Positions 51,643 through 61,936 of a stretch of DNA of 64,000 bases are shown here, piece after piece. The notes beneath the pieces are model-generated. The model ran no database searches and was not told the DNA's origin. It saw only the letters and a program-made list of their open reading frames with translations. Source of the stretch: Pochonia chlamydosporia 170 (lineage: Eukaryota > Ascomycota > Sordariomycetes > Hypocreales > Clavicipitaceae); contig NC_035790.1 in assembly GCF_001653235.2 (NCBI RefSeq), positions 5,642,001 through 5,706,000 of the forward strand, in the 5' to 3' direction. The number at the start of each line of letters is the position of its first letter. The stretch's first letter is position 1. A program made the translations under genes and the position numbers.

Positions 51643-52257
51643 CTAAAGCTCCTTCGCCAACCACTCCGCCCCCGTCCCCTCCTCAACACCCACCCTCTCC
51701 GCCTTCCACGTCTCCCTTCCCAAACTCCCCCTCGCAACCTCACAGTCAAAATTGATATCCTCAATCAACGCCTCCAAGCTCTTGTAATCCTTCTCCTCGC
51801 GAATAAACCCCAGAATCAACAACCGCATGTGCGCGTCGTAAAAGTCGGCGGTAAACTTGTGCAGCACATGGACTTCTGCACTGCGCACTGTGTTCTTGTA
51901 GAAGGGGTTGTAGCCAATGGACATGACCATGGGGAAGGTTGTGAATGAGCCGTCTGAAGAGGCTTGCTGGGGATGGGAGGCGGGCAGGCGGAGGGACGCG
52001 TAGCCGAAGTAGACGCCGGAGGGAATGGAGGATATCCAGGGCGTGAGGGAGGAGTCTACGGGGAGGTTGGCGGTTGGGATGCCGAGCTGGTGGTTGTTAG
52101 TGGGCTTGACGGAAGAGAATGGTTTGATGGGAGAGGATGGGGGACAAACTTCTTTGGAGCCGCGGCCGAAGCCTGAGATTACTTTGCCTTCCATTTTGTA
52201 GGGGTAGGGGGATTGGGGACCGGAGTCGGGGCCGACGATGGAGGGGCGTGTTGTCAT
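51643..52257 (-). CDS. FMN1: Riboflavin kinase
   Basis: Converts riboflavin and ATP to FMN, the first step of flavin cofactor synthesis. The open frame is continuous for 204 aa, but residues 37-57 are not family-like. On the coding strand this 63-nt stretch (52149-52087) starts GTTTGT, has CACTAAC near its end and finishes CAG. Removing it gives exons 52257-52150 and 52086-51643, 183 aa, and restores the family segment FGRGSKE-LGIPTANLPVD, the nucleotide-binding PTAN motif. Other landmarks are SGVYFGYASL, SIGYNPFYKN, and the EVHVLH...DFYDAHMRLLILGFIREE block. The intron has a length divisible by three and no stop. Confidence 0.93.
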   Translation of the reverse strand: MTTRPSIVGPDSGPQSPYPYKMEGKVISGFGRGSKEVCPPSSPIKPFSSVKPTNNHQLGIPTANLPVDSSLTPWISSIPSGVYFGYASLRLPASHPQQASSDGSFTTFPMVMSIGYNPFYKNTVRSAEVHVLHKFTADFYDAHMRLLILGFIREEKDYKSLEALIEDINFDCEVARGSLGRETWKAERVGVEEGTGAEWLAKEL

Positions 52258-52753
52258 GGTGGTTCGGCGGTTGGGGGTATGAGTGAGTGAGTTGGTTTTA
52301 TGGATGATGAATGAGCCTGTGTTGGCGAGGCGTGGGATGAGGATATTGGAGAGGGTGAGTGCGAATGTTGTGATGGAGGTTGGGTGTGAAATGTGAATGC
52401 TGACTGATGCTCATAAAAGTTATGGAGGGGCAGGAAGTGGGATGTCTGTGGTGGTTGATTGATGGCGGGGCAGAATCGGCAGGGGTCCAGGTACATGTAC
52501 TCCGTACAGAGTACGAAGTTCATGTACCGTCCGTTAACTGGTCATATTCGGCATGATGCCGAGTCCGAGGTGCGGTCACGATAAAGCAGACATTCAAAGT
52601 AAAGCAGGAGCATAACAAGCATCTAAGAACACCATCGTTCAAGTATTTAGCACTGACTAAGCAAAGCTCAATTGCAATGACACCAGAAGTATCCTTGGAG
52701 CCATGTAGATAAATCAGGTCACCACCACCCCTGCAGGACCTTTCTCATCCATA
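52258..52753. other. Intergenic region
   Basis: Promoter of riboflavin kinase and 3' flank of the minus-strand secreted-protein gene. Contains one exact TACTCCGTA at 52498-52506 within a GTAC-rich stretch. Confidence 0.5.
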
Positions 52754-53121
52754 TCATGTTCTCTCGCACCACATCACGCGCACTGCAATCAAAGAGATTA
52801 GATCTGATATCACATCAGAAAAGCTGGCCAAACTTACAATCGTGTTCCTAGAGTTCCATGTCGACTATCATCAATGTCAGCCACAAGGAGCCGCAGACTA
52901 TTCCACGACTGATGACTTACGCAGGCGCCCTAGAATTTTCACACCAGTTAAAAAAGGATTCCTCGTTATATATCGTGGTAACTTACGAGCGCTATATCCC
53001 CTGATGTGCATTGACCGCAATGAGCGACTCTTGGTAAGCCCTGGATGACACAGACACAAGCGAACTGGTCTGCCAGCACCGTACTGGCGAGGGCGAGGAC
53101 GAGGGGAATGAAAAGCTTCAT
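52754..53121 (-). CDS. Putative small secreted cysteine-containing protein (gene model uncertain)
   Basis: No family recognised. The start is well supported: ATG 53121 follows a TATA box by about 90 nt and begins a clear 17-residue signal peptide (MKLFIPLVLALASTVLA). Mature exon 1 (53121-52987) contains CVC and CGQC. Three perfect GTAAGT donors follow at 52986, 52920 and 52837 with matching TAG/CAG acceptors. Using all three gives exons 52929-52921, 52847-52838 and 52782-52754 and a 60-aa protein with six cysteines. Using only the first intron gives exon 2 of 52929-52834 and a 76-aa protein with five cysteines. Tiny exons make the first model unusual, so the C-terminus is open. Short size and signal peptide fit an effector-like or wall-associated role (inference). 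Confidence 0.5.
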
Positions 53122-53206
53122 TTTGGGAATTGATTGCGTTGAGTTGAGTTTTTATGCTATGTGAGCTGTCTTTTGGGGATGAGGTAGAAGCTTGTACTGC
53201 GAGCAG

Positions 53207-53218
53207 AGTTTATATACT
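53207..53218 (-). promoter_or_regulatory. TATA box of the minus-strand secreted-protein gene
   Basis: Coding-strand sequence GTATATAAACTC, about 90 nt upstream of ATG 53121, a normal spacing for a strong fungal promoter. Confidence 0.6.
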
Positions 53219-53738
53219 TATATCTCACCCTGCTGTAAGAAGAAGCGCCGATATCTTGCAATTGTAAAAAGATGAGAAATAGTTGCGCCGATATTATTCT
53301 ACGCTTCTCTACTTGCAGTAATTCGTGTTGATATTATCCGAATGCAACGGATGCATTTGATTCAGTTTCCGAGTGATCTGCGCAAATCTGCCCGACCGCC
53401 TGAAGTTTTACTCGAATAAGCGGCAGAGACATATGCTGGCATAAATTCTATTGGACATGGAGTGAATCAAGGCGGTTCTGTCTCAGTTATTTGGCCCTGA
53501 TCGAGCTGCTTCTCTACTTGTCTGCCGTCGCCTGGCTGCCTTGTGGAAACTTTCCTGGAGTGAGACATCTGGACCTCTTCCTTTCCGAACTGCTACCCAT
53601 ACATGCTGCCCTGGACTGGGCGAAACAAAGTGACATTTTGTCCGTCAATTGAGACTTTGGCTGACAGGTCAACTGATTATTACCTGGGATACATGGATAA
53701 TGACAGCCCCGTTGAGGCTGTATGGCCAAACGGCACTG

Positions 53739-53752
53739 GACATATATAAACC
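53739..53752 (+). promoter_or_regulatory. TATA box of the plus-strand secreted-protein gene
   Basis: ACATATATAAACCC, about 90 nt upstream of ATG 53836. Confidence 0.6.
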
Positions 53753-53835
53753 CTTGCGATACCCATTGTGAGATCACTAGACAAAGTAATGTGTATCCAC
53801 AAGTTACAACCTCAAGTGCCAATTTCATTCCCAAG

Positions 53836-54287
53836 ATGCGTTCCACGGTCCTAATTCCTTTCTTTGCGGCACTCGCCTATGCTGCGGATGGGGTAACAGT
53901 TACTTGTCCTCGTATCTTTGAAGTCACAGCTGACTCTCATAGACCATAACGTATACCCGTGCCGATACTAGTGCCAAAAACAGCATGCTCTCGCCGCCAA
54001 ATGATGTTTGCTTGCCTATACAAGGGTACGTCCACCGTTGATGAGCACATAATACGGCTTCTAACAATCACCAGCGGAGCAACAGAGCTCTCTAATGATA
54101 GTGACGCCACGGTATTTCTCTACGCGTGAGTCGCAAAGTCATCATGCTTGAAGCTGTTCCGTATGGAAACTAACTGCAAAGAAGGACCGCTGGGTGTAGT
54201 GGCGGTTATGATATCGTCGGCGTTGGCGCAATCTGGTCAGCTTCAGTTGCTGCTGCCCAAGGTATAAGACTGGGTTCTGCACCCTAG
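53836..54287 (+). CDS. Putative small secreted protein, four exons
   Basis: No family recognised. Exons 53836-53892, 53943-54025, 54075-54125 and 54182-54287 join in frame to 98 aa. Residues 1-17 form a signal peptide (MRSTVLIPFFAALAYAA). The mature part of about 81 residues has two cysteines (DVCLP and AGCSGGYD), suggesting one disulphide, and a Gly/Ala-rich C-terminus. Each intron is 49-56 nt with a GT donor, a CTGAC/CTAAC branch point and an AG acceptor, and the three join phases agree, which is strong support given that no long ORF exists. A TATA box lies upstream. The gene faces the other secreted-protein gene head to head. Confidence 0.55.
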
Positions 54288-54746
54288 TCAAGAGATTGCT
54301 TGGTACAACAGGGCTGAGAAGGATGGCTGTAAGCTCGTTTATTGTACTGGACAACTAGTGTACTTGCATGTCCTGCGCTTGGCAGGTTCCTATCTGGATG
54401 GGACGAGTAACCGCGATACCAGGCAAGAGATAAACAATAAAAGGCTAGTCTCTTATAATTCCGAGGCAGGTGAAAGAAGTGAATGCCATCATGCCGGCAC
54501 AGCGGGATATCTTTCTTCCCATAATCATCCTGCCGCTGTTGTTTTATGTTGTAACATGCCATCGCTTTCTTCTTAAGGTATAAAGATGCAAAGGTTATTC
54601 CTTGGTTGCAAACACTGGTGGCGTCACGCGAAGTTGGCCCCTTTTACAACACATGATCTGCTTATGTGTGCCTGGCAAATAATATTCTCGATACCACATT
54701 GTAGTGCCAGATATATCTAGGAACATCTCGCCTCGCGACACTAAAG
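54288..54746. other. Intergenic region
   Basis: Nothing supportable beyond 3' flanks of the neighbouring genes. Confidence 0.45.
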
Positions 54747-55115
54747 TCAAATTCCTCTGCCACCTCGACATCTCGACGGAGCCCCAACATTCCCACCTCT
54801 ACCTTGACACCTCCGACCAACACTTATATTTCCGGCTCCTCCAACATTCGCTGGCACCGGGGACTTGGAAGGCTTGGCATCCCCTCCTCCACTGCTGATG
54901 GGTGTGTTCGGCGGTGGTCGAGGCGGACGAGGGTTACAAGGCGGGTGCGATGGCGGCATTTCTCCGATTTCAATGATTTCGTCGGTGGTCCCTGATGTTG
55001 TCTCCGAGGGCGCAGTTTGAGGGATACGAAAGAGCCAGACGAAGAGCCAAGTAATCAGAACCAGGACGAGCACCAGCAGAACAAATATCAGAGCAATTGT
55101 TTCATTTGGTTTCAT
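54747..55115 (-). CDS. Hypothetical small membrane-anchored protein
   Basis: Frame of 122 aa from ATG 55115. Residues 6-28 form one strong hydrophobic helix (IALIFVLLVLVLVLITWLFVWLF) preceded by only a few residues, so a signal anchor or uncleaved leader is likely. An acidic segment and Pro-rich stretch (RPPRPPPNTP) follow, then a Gly/Arg-rich tail. A TTTTGCAG acceptor-like site lies about 55 nt upstream, consistent with a leader intron, and an in-frame ATG at 55163 is less likely. No family recognised; the low-complexity tail leaves doubt that it is a gene. Confidence 0.35.
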   Translation of the reverse strand: MKPNETIALIFVLLVLVLVLITWLFVWLFRIPQTAPSETTSGTTDEIIEIGEMPPSHPPCNPRPPRPPPNTPISSGGGDAKPSKSPVPANVGGAGNISVGRRCQGRGGNVGAPSRCRGGRGI

Positions 55116-56061
55116 CGTGTTGCCCTTTTTGTACGTTGAACACGACGGTGTAGATGTCTGCAAAACAATCTTATGAAATGGCCTTGGGCCTCGGTGAGCT
55201 TTCTAAGAGAGCTGACATGGCAGAGTCTGCATGAATGTATAACTTACAGCTCAATGTTTGATCAACGATGCATCTCGATGCTCCGAATAATCACACGCCG
55301 CTGGGTCTGAATCGAAAGGAATTTCGGTAAGTGATGAAGCTAGCATTTGCAAAGGTAAAAGCTGGTATACGGGCAGGACGGCTTTTTTGTATATCGACGT
55401 CAGACTAGCGGCTCCCTTGGTCTTGATTGACAGAATGATATTGGCAAAGCCAATAGAATTATTATGAGGTTAGGACTTTTGAAGATACAGTCGCCTACGG
55501 CTTGTCTGTAACCGCAAGATGGAACCCACGTGGAAGCAAACTGGACATTTGCATGCTGACTCTGTCCCCCAATAGTTGACATGTTTTCAGCGCCATTATG
55601 GAGCGTATTTGCAGATTGTTTGCTATCTGTAGGATGGCGCACATTCCGGCCTTAAAAGGAGCAAGTTAGAGTGAGTAGTGAAGCAAAAATACAGCAAGGG
55701 ATTGTCACCTACAAAACCTTGGCGTAGAATCCTTGTATTCGTATGTTGGCAAACGCAGGTTTCCATGTGGCGCTGGAGAATGGGCAAAAGTATTGGCAAA
55801 TTGGCCAGGTTACTTCATGCGCTTGTGAGATACTAAAGGAGTAGCAAACCCAACCGACTAGGATGTAGACACAAGGCTCGGGGTCGCGACTTTGGTGGCA
55901 TGATTCCTCTCGCATGCACTCCTTGTGGTAGCTGGAAGCATTGAACCTGAATCTTGATCAATTTCGTTGCTGCTTGCAAAGGCAATAGACTTGCCGCATC
56001 TGCCAATACCAAGAACTCTCCCAATTAATTAACGAAATCTGCAATAGACGTTGCAACACCA
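55116..56061. other. Intergenic region
   Basis: No supportable gene. Several short frames are present without domain or splice support. Confidence 0.45.
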
Positions 56062-56892
56062 TTATTCAGCTGGCTTCGTTTCCTGCTTCGCTTCCTGCTG
56101 CGTCTCCTGCTGCGTCTCCTGCTGCGTCTCCTGCTGCGTCTCCTGCTTTGCCTCCTGTTTTGCCTCCTGCTTTGCCTCCTGCTTTGCCTCCTGCTTTGCC
56201 TCCTGCTTTTCTCCTTCTCCCAACTTCAAAATCTCATGTCCACCAATGACCCAAAACTTATCTGGGGCCTTGCCATCGTCTGCCATCTGGGCGGCCTTGA
56301 TAGCAGCTCTCGCGATAGAATTAGCGTCCTGGCCCAGTGCATTCTGAAAGCCCTTGTAAATCTTCCCCAACCCTTTAACGGCGGTTTGAGCAACGCCCTC
56401 AGCGGCACGACTGCTCTCGCGCTCTCCCAAAATCATGCCAGGTCGTAGTATAATCGCATGGTCGAAACCAAGCTCCTTTACGGAATTCTCCACCCCTGCC
56501 TTCATCTTGCTATAGGGAGCCAGGCCGGACATCATACCATGCGAGCCTGCACTAGAAATGAAAACAAATGTCTTTACGCCTGCTTCCTTGGCTGCTTTGG
56601 CCAGCTCAATATTGAGGTCATGATCAATCTTCCACTGGTTGGCGAGGCCACCAGCTTGGGCGCGAGTGGTACCCAGGGCAGAGAAGACGGCCGTTGGGGC
56701 AGGTGATAGGCCGGATAGCGCGGCTGCCCATTTCGTAGTGTCGGTATCGACGATGGAATTGAGATTGGGCGAGGTCTCCTTTGGAGCGCGACGAGTGATG
56801 GTGTGGACAGGCTTGTAGGCCTCGTCGGCGAGAATATTGGAGAGAATGTGAGATCCGACGAGGCCGGTTGAGCCGATGATTGCAGCGGACAT
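56062..56892 (-). CDS. FMP52: FMP52-like NAD(P)-binding protein with C-terminal tandem repeat
   Basis: Short-chain dehydrogenase-type Rossmann protein related to yeast FMP52 (mitochondrial outer membrane; molecular function unknown). Single exon, 276 aa. The N-terminus IIGSTGLVGSHIL is the dinucleotide-binding Gly motif. VFSALGTTRAQAGG and VFISSAGSHG are the family's characteristic blocks, followed by YSKMKAGVE with the Tyr-x3-Lys pair and ILRPGMILGERE. After about residue 228 the protein runs into roughly eleven copies of a four-residue unit (KQEA/QQET), an extension I would not expect in the family (usual length about 230). ATG 56892 is the Rossmann-fold start; an upstream ATG at 56958 is less likely. 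Confidence 0.9.
   Translation of the reverse strand: MSAAIIGSTGLVGSHILSNILADEAYKPVHTITRRAPKETSPNLNSIVDTDTTKWAAALSGLSPAPTAVFSALGTTRAQAGGLANQWKIDHDLNIELAKAAKEAGVKTFVFISSAGSHGMMSGLAPYSKMKAGVENSVKELGFDHAIILRPGMILGERESSRAAEGVAQTAVKGLGKIYKGFQNALGQDANSIARAAIKAAQMADDGKAPDKFWVIGGHEILKLGEGEKQEAKQEAKQEAKQEAKQEAKQETQQETQQETQQETQQEAKQETKPAE
56076..56207 (-). repeat. 12-bp coding minisatellite in FMP52
   Basis: About eleven units of 12 bp, of two main types on the + strand (CTCCTGCTTTGC and CTCCTGCTGCGT), encoding KQEA and QQET. Units of one type are clustered, as expected from local duplication. Confidence 0.88.
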
Positions 56893-58541
56893 GATGTAGT
56901 TGTACTGGGGCAGGTGTGCTGAAACAGAAGTTGGTGGTCTCGTAGGATCGAGCTTCAATCAGGTTCAGGTAGAGGTGATGGAAAGGAGAGCTGGGGTATC
57001 AAAAACGTCAACTGGTATTTAAGCGGCGAGGGTATCAATCGATGGTCAAGTCATAAATTCAATGAAAGATGTCAAAGGAGAGAATCGTTTGGATTCGGCA
57101 AGTGCGGATGATGAAATGAAACGGTTGAGCCACTGCAATGGTGTGATGCGGGAGGCGGTTTCCATAAATTAGTCAATCAGAAGCTGGCATTTGAGGATGA
57201 GGAGAAGCTCCAGATGTCAAGCTAAGCTCCAGCCAAGCTCAAGCTCAAGCTTTGTGTCACTGCCAAGCCGCATTTCAACCTCGAAGGCAGGAGCAAACCA
57301 GCGCTCAGACCAGTGGAAAGAGCGGGACAGGTACCGAGGTACATGTATTTGAATACCTCATATTCCAGGCCATACTGTATTCAACACGATAATGCAGATC
57401 AAGATTGCTCATGAAAAATTGTTTCAATCGCATTTTTTAATCTTCTCTTCCAGGTGCCGCCTCACATACTCTAATTTGGCAGTTTGGATCCTACGGAGTG
57501 AGATGATGCTGGAGATGCTGGACCCCAACCAATCGTCTTACATGACGGACAGGGTGATACCAACCAACGTCACAGTTCTTGGCAGAGCTGACTTGACATG
57601 GCAGCATGTCATCCATTTACCACAAGCCTTGGAAAGTAATACAAAGAGGGCCTCTAGAGTCTCTAGAGAATTTTCTTAATTACTCCTCCGTCTTACACCC
57701 GAACGGCAATATCGGCATACCCACGTGCCAAGAAGACGGGAAGCATGTGGATGTGGCGCATCGCGATCCTGGCTAATGGCTGCCGAACCAATCTCTAGCT
57801 TGGATCTTGGTCCAGGAACTAAGCATGTAATTTTACGTCTCATGCCCAAATTTGGAAATTTCATTCGCTGAAGTTGACCAAGTGCTTTTGTTATCGTTGG
57901 CATCTTTGACCAAGACCATACCCGTCACAGATTCTGAGGTGGGGGGGGGGGGGGGGGGGTTGAAGTATTTGAACAGGGAAAGGTATCGCATAGCGCGTTG
58001 TGTGCTGAGGTATATTGAGCTCTGTTAGTGTATACTTGGATATGTTCAAAATACATTGGACCACAGACTGTATGTCGACAAGAACATTGACCAGAGCAAG
58101 TTCAAGGCCTTCACCGCCTCATATGGACAAAATTTGAGTCAGAATCGTAAAAAAATAAGTTTGCTCATGTGTCCAAAGGAATAGAGTAACATCGTGCCCG
58201 ATACTGACCCCGGAATAAACATCACTTGCAGCCCAGGCCTATCGGAATAACGCAATTACATCTAACAAGCCAGGCATGTCGCACATGCAGAAAATGTGAC
58301 GCCTTCCTAATCCGGGACCGTCACGATCATTAGTTTCTTGTCGACGTTGCCGATATCCGTTGCGCGGTGACATCCCGGTCAAACAGAATAGAGACCACAT
58401 AATACCGCGTCACAATTTTATACCTTGTTCATTTTAGTCTCTCAGGTAGTATAAGTAAGGCTGTTTGGGATGCTCTGCTTTCAATACTTGTAGTGTTCGT
58501 CGTCCCACAGTCTTGGAATGTGGCTATATGCAACCTAAACC
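56893..58541. other. Intergenic region between divergent genes, with G19 tract
   Basis: Shared upstream region of FMP52 (-) and the phosphatase (+). AAGCTC/AAGCTCA short repeats occur at about 57220-57252. A run of 19 G lies at 57941-57959. A frame of 95 codons at 57392-57679 has no support. Confidence 0.5.
57941..57959 (+). repeat. Homopolymer of 19 G
   Basis: Uninterrupted G run in non-coding DNA about 580 bp upstream of the phosphatase start. Length may be imprecise in the assembly. Confidence 0.85.
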
Positions 58542-61114
58542 ATGAAGATTGCTACTACAACAGCCATCGTTGGCACATTCTTGGCCTCAGCGGCCCAGGC
58601 TGTGCCCACTTCCGACGAGAGCTTCCCATATACTGGGCCTGATGTGCCCATTGGAGACTGGGTTGGTAACACGGTCAAGGGAAACGGGAAAGGCTTTCCT
58701 CGTCTGGTTGAACCTCCCGCGGTGAAGCCTGCCAGTGCCAACCCCAGCAATAACATCAACGTTATTTCGCTTTCGTACGCAGGAAACGGAGTCAACATTC
58801 ACTACCAGACTCCCTTTGGCCTTGGCACCTCGCCGTCTGTGAAATGGGGAACCACCGCCAACTCATTGACTAACACGGCCACTGGCTCAAGTCACTCGTG
58901 AGATATTCCCATCTCAAGAACCTCAAACAGCAAATACTGACACCAAGAAGATATGACCGAACGCCTCCGTGCTCCCAAGTCGCCGTCACTCAATGCAGCC
59001 AGTTCTACCACGAAGTTCAAATTCGGGACCTCAAGCCAGACACGACCTACTACTACAAAATCCCCGCTGCCAACGGCACCACGGCGTCCGATGTCTTAAG
59101 CTTCAAGACTGCCCGCGACGCCGGTAACAAAAAGGCCTTCACTGTCGCTGTTCTCAATGACATGGGGTACACCAATGCCGGTGGAACGTTCAAGGAGCTC
59201 AACAAGGCTGTTGATGATGGAGTTGCCTTTGCCTGGCATGGTGGTGACATTTCCTACGCTGATGACTGGTATAGCGGCATCTTGCCATGCGCAAGTGACT
59301 GGCCAGTATGTTACAACGGCAGCAACAGCGAGCTTCCTGGCGGCGTGACGCCAGACTACGAGACTCCTCTTCCTGACGGCGAGGTCCCCAACCAGGGTGG
59401 TCCTCGTGGTGGCGACATGAGTGTCCTGTATGAGTCGAATTGGGATCTGTGGCAGCAGTGGATCAACAGTATCTCCATGAAGGTGCCTTACATGGTTCTT
59501 CCTGGAAACCACGAAGCCGCCTGCGCTGAATTTGACGGACCTGACCAGGTGTTGGCCTCGTACTTGAACGACAACAAGCCGAATACCACCTCGCCCAAGT
59601 CGAATAAGTTGACCTATTACAGCTGTCCTCCATCTCAGCGGTAAGTAGCCATTTCGTCTTGAGCTATGTCCAAGAGTCTAATGAAGGAACATGTTAGAAA
59701 CTACACCGCCTACCAGCATCGTTTCCGTATGCCGGGCCAGGAATCCGGTGGTGTCACCAACTTCTGGTACTCGTTTGACTATGGCCTGGCTCACTTTATC
59801 GCCTTCAACGGTGAGACCGATTACCCTTACAGCCCCGAGTGGCCATTTGCCCGTGATCTCAAAGGTGGCGAGTCCACACCCAAGGAGAATGAGACATTTG
59901 TTACAGACAGTGGTCCATTTGGAGCTGTAGATGGCAGCATCTACACCAAGGAGTCATACGAGCAGTATCGCTGGTTGGAGCAGGATCTTGCCAAGGTCGA
60001 CAGGAAGAAGACTCCTTGGGTTATCGCCATGAGCCATCGACCCATGTATAGTTCCCAGGTGTCGAGTTATCAGAAGAATATGCGGGATTCATTCGAAGCG
60101 TTGTTCTTGAAACATGGTGTTGACGCATACTTGTCTGGGTAGGTTAATGCAGTGATATAAGCTTGTCACGTTGCTAACTCTTTAGTCACATTCATTGGTA
60201 CGAGCGAACGTTCCCGCTTGGAAGCAATGGCACCATTGACAAGGAGTCCATCGTCAACAACAACACCTACTATACCAACCCTGGTAAATCCATCACTCAC
60301 ATTATCAATGGTATGGCCGGCAACATTGAGAGCCACAGTACTCTTTCCACGGGTCAATCTCCGCTGAACATTACCTGCGTGCTGGACCAGTCACACTATG
60401 GGTTTAGCAAGTTGACTATTCACAATGAGACGGTCTTGACGTGGTCGTTTGTCAAGGGAAGCGATGGAAGCAGCGGTGATGACTTTACCTTGATTAAGAA
60501 GGGATCTGGATCCGGTAATAGCACTTCTACGTCTACTTCCACCTCTGTTCCTACGTCCAGCCTCGGCACGGCTACTGGCACAAGCACGGCTGGTGGTGTT
60601 ACAACGGTTACAGAGGTGGTCAACTCGTATACTACCTACTGCCCTGGCTCGACTACCTTTACTCAAGGCTCCAAGACTTATACTGTTACCAAGGTCAGCA
60701 ACCTATCCCTCGGCTGTATGTCGTTTGGCTAACAATTCAGGCAACCACTCTGACTATTACTGACTGTCCTTGCACTCTTACCCACACCACATCTTTGCCA
60801 AGGTACGTATCGCATTTCAAAGTGTATAAGACAGGTTCTAACTTGAAACCAGTGCTCCAATCTCGTCTGCCGTCTTCTCCGGCAACAGCACTGCTGGCTC
60901 ATCTGGCAATTCTCCTAGTAACACTGAGAGCGGTGCAAGTCCCACGGATATCACCTCCGGAGCCGGTCAGCCTCTTGCTTCTGGTCCTACAACCAGTCCT
61001 GCTGGAGCTGCTAGCACTACTTCTTCTGTACCAGTTGCTCAGGCAGGTCGAACTGCGGTGGCTGTCCATCTTTCTGTGCTTGTGGCCATTGTTGCATTTG
61101 CCGTTGTCTTGTAA
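58542..61114 (+). CDS. Secreted purple acid phosphatase, probably GPI-anchored
   Basis: Binuclear Fe/metal phosphomonoesterase for extracellular phosphate release. Exons 58542-58897, 58951-59640, 59698-60138, 60186-60693, 60741-60802 and 60853-61114 give 772 aa. A signal peptide (residues 1-20) is followed by a fibronectin-like N-terminal domain (FHEVQIRDLKPDTTYYYK-type block) and the metallophosphatase domain. Metal-ligand motifs are all present: NDMGY, GGDISYADDW, GNHE, AMSHRPMY and GHIHWYER, the last rebuilt by splicing. After the PAP C-terminal domain comes a long Ser/Thr-rich stalk with the fungal wall-protein motif (TTYCPGSTT...TITDCPC) and a C-terminal hydrophobic tail without charged residues, a GPI-attachment signal. 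All joins keep frame; branch points CTGAC/CTAAC are visible in the introns. Confidence 0.93.
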
Positions 61115-61936
61115 ACATTCGCAGGACATGTTCTTGGGGCTTTTCACCTGCAAATAGTGGACTGGTTTGGTAATTACGGAGATTTGTGGTTCTGTATTTA
61201 ATATTAAATAAAAGTATTTGTATTGTAGCTAACGCCGCAAGCAATTGGGATATACAACGGGCCAAGTTGTTTATGATCCTAACGACTGGATAGAGCCAAG
61301 TAGAACCCAATGGAGTCGCCTCCAAATAAAATTGTCATTGACTATATATTTGGCATAAATCACGCCAAGGTGTAAGCGCGGAGATGGAATGATTGTGAGG
61401 CTGTATATGTTATATCGCTGAATGTCTCTCTGCTATGATTCCATGTCTTATAGAATGCCTGCCATGTTTAGATGTTGGACATCCAGAATGTAGATAGCAG
61501 GACGTATATGGCGAATAAGCCACACAATGTATGTTGTACTTGGAATGAACCTGTAAATTTGGTATGTAAGTCTAGTTTTACAACAGAAATTACTACAACT
61601 AACATAGTATTTTTAATGCAAAGAGTCAATTTTTCTTCGTGTAATGTTCCTCTTCATATGCACCAACTGCCACTTGGACCCCGAATCGGCCCCACAAGTA
61701 CGGAGTACCAGAGCTGACTTGACATCACTCTCCAGTCCCCTCCACCATCCCGCTGCCCGCCTGCAGCTTCCACATCCCTGCTCCCCAGCTTCATCGACTT
61801 GCGACGACTTCTTCTGCCTACGCCTCAACTCCAAACCACCCTCCCGCCTCAACCACCACATCGCCTCCATTCCCGCAAGCAAAACCACCATCCTCCCAGT
61901 CTCCTTCATCCTACAAACCAAAACCCAACCGCAACC
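61115..61936. other. Intergenic region
   Basis: Phosphatase 3' flank (AATAAA-like motif at 61206) and the CT/CA-rich promoter and leader of the RING gene. Contains one exact TACGGAGTA at 61699-61707. Confidence 0.5.

Larger units (their letters stand above)
53122..53835. promoter_or_regulatory. Divergent promoter between two secreted-protein genes
   Basis: A 714-bp region separates two head-to-head genes, each with its own TATA-like element about 90 nt before its ATG. Shared regulation is possible but is inference. Confidence 0.45.

Noticed and set aside
56051..56347. Plus-strand frame with repeated CVSC/FASC cysteine pattern
   Set aside because: It is the antisense of the FMP52 12-bp repeat; the FMP52 frame explains the sequence.
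57392..57679. 95-codon plus-strand frame
   Set aside because: No domain, no signal peptide and no splice or promoter support.
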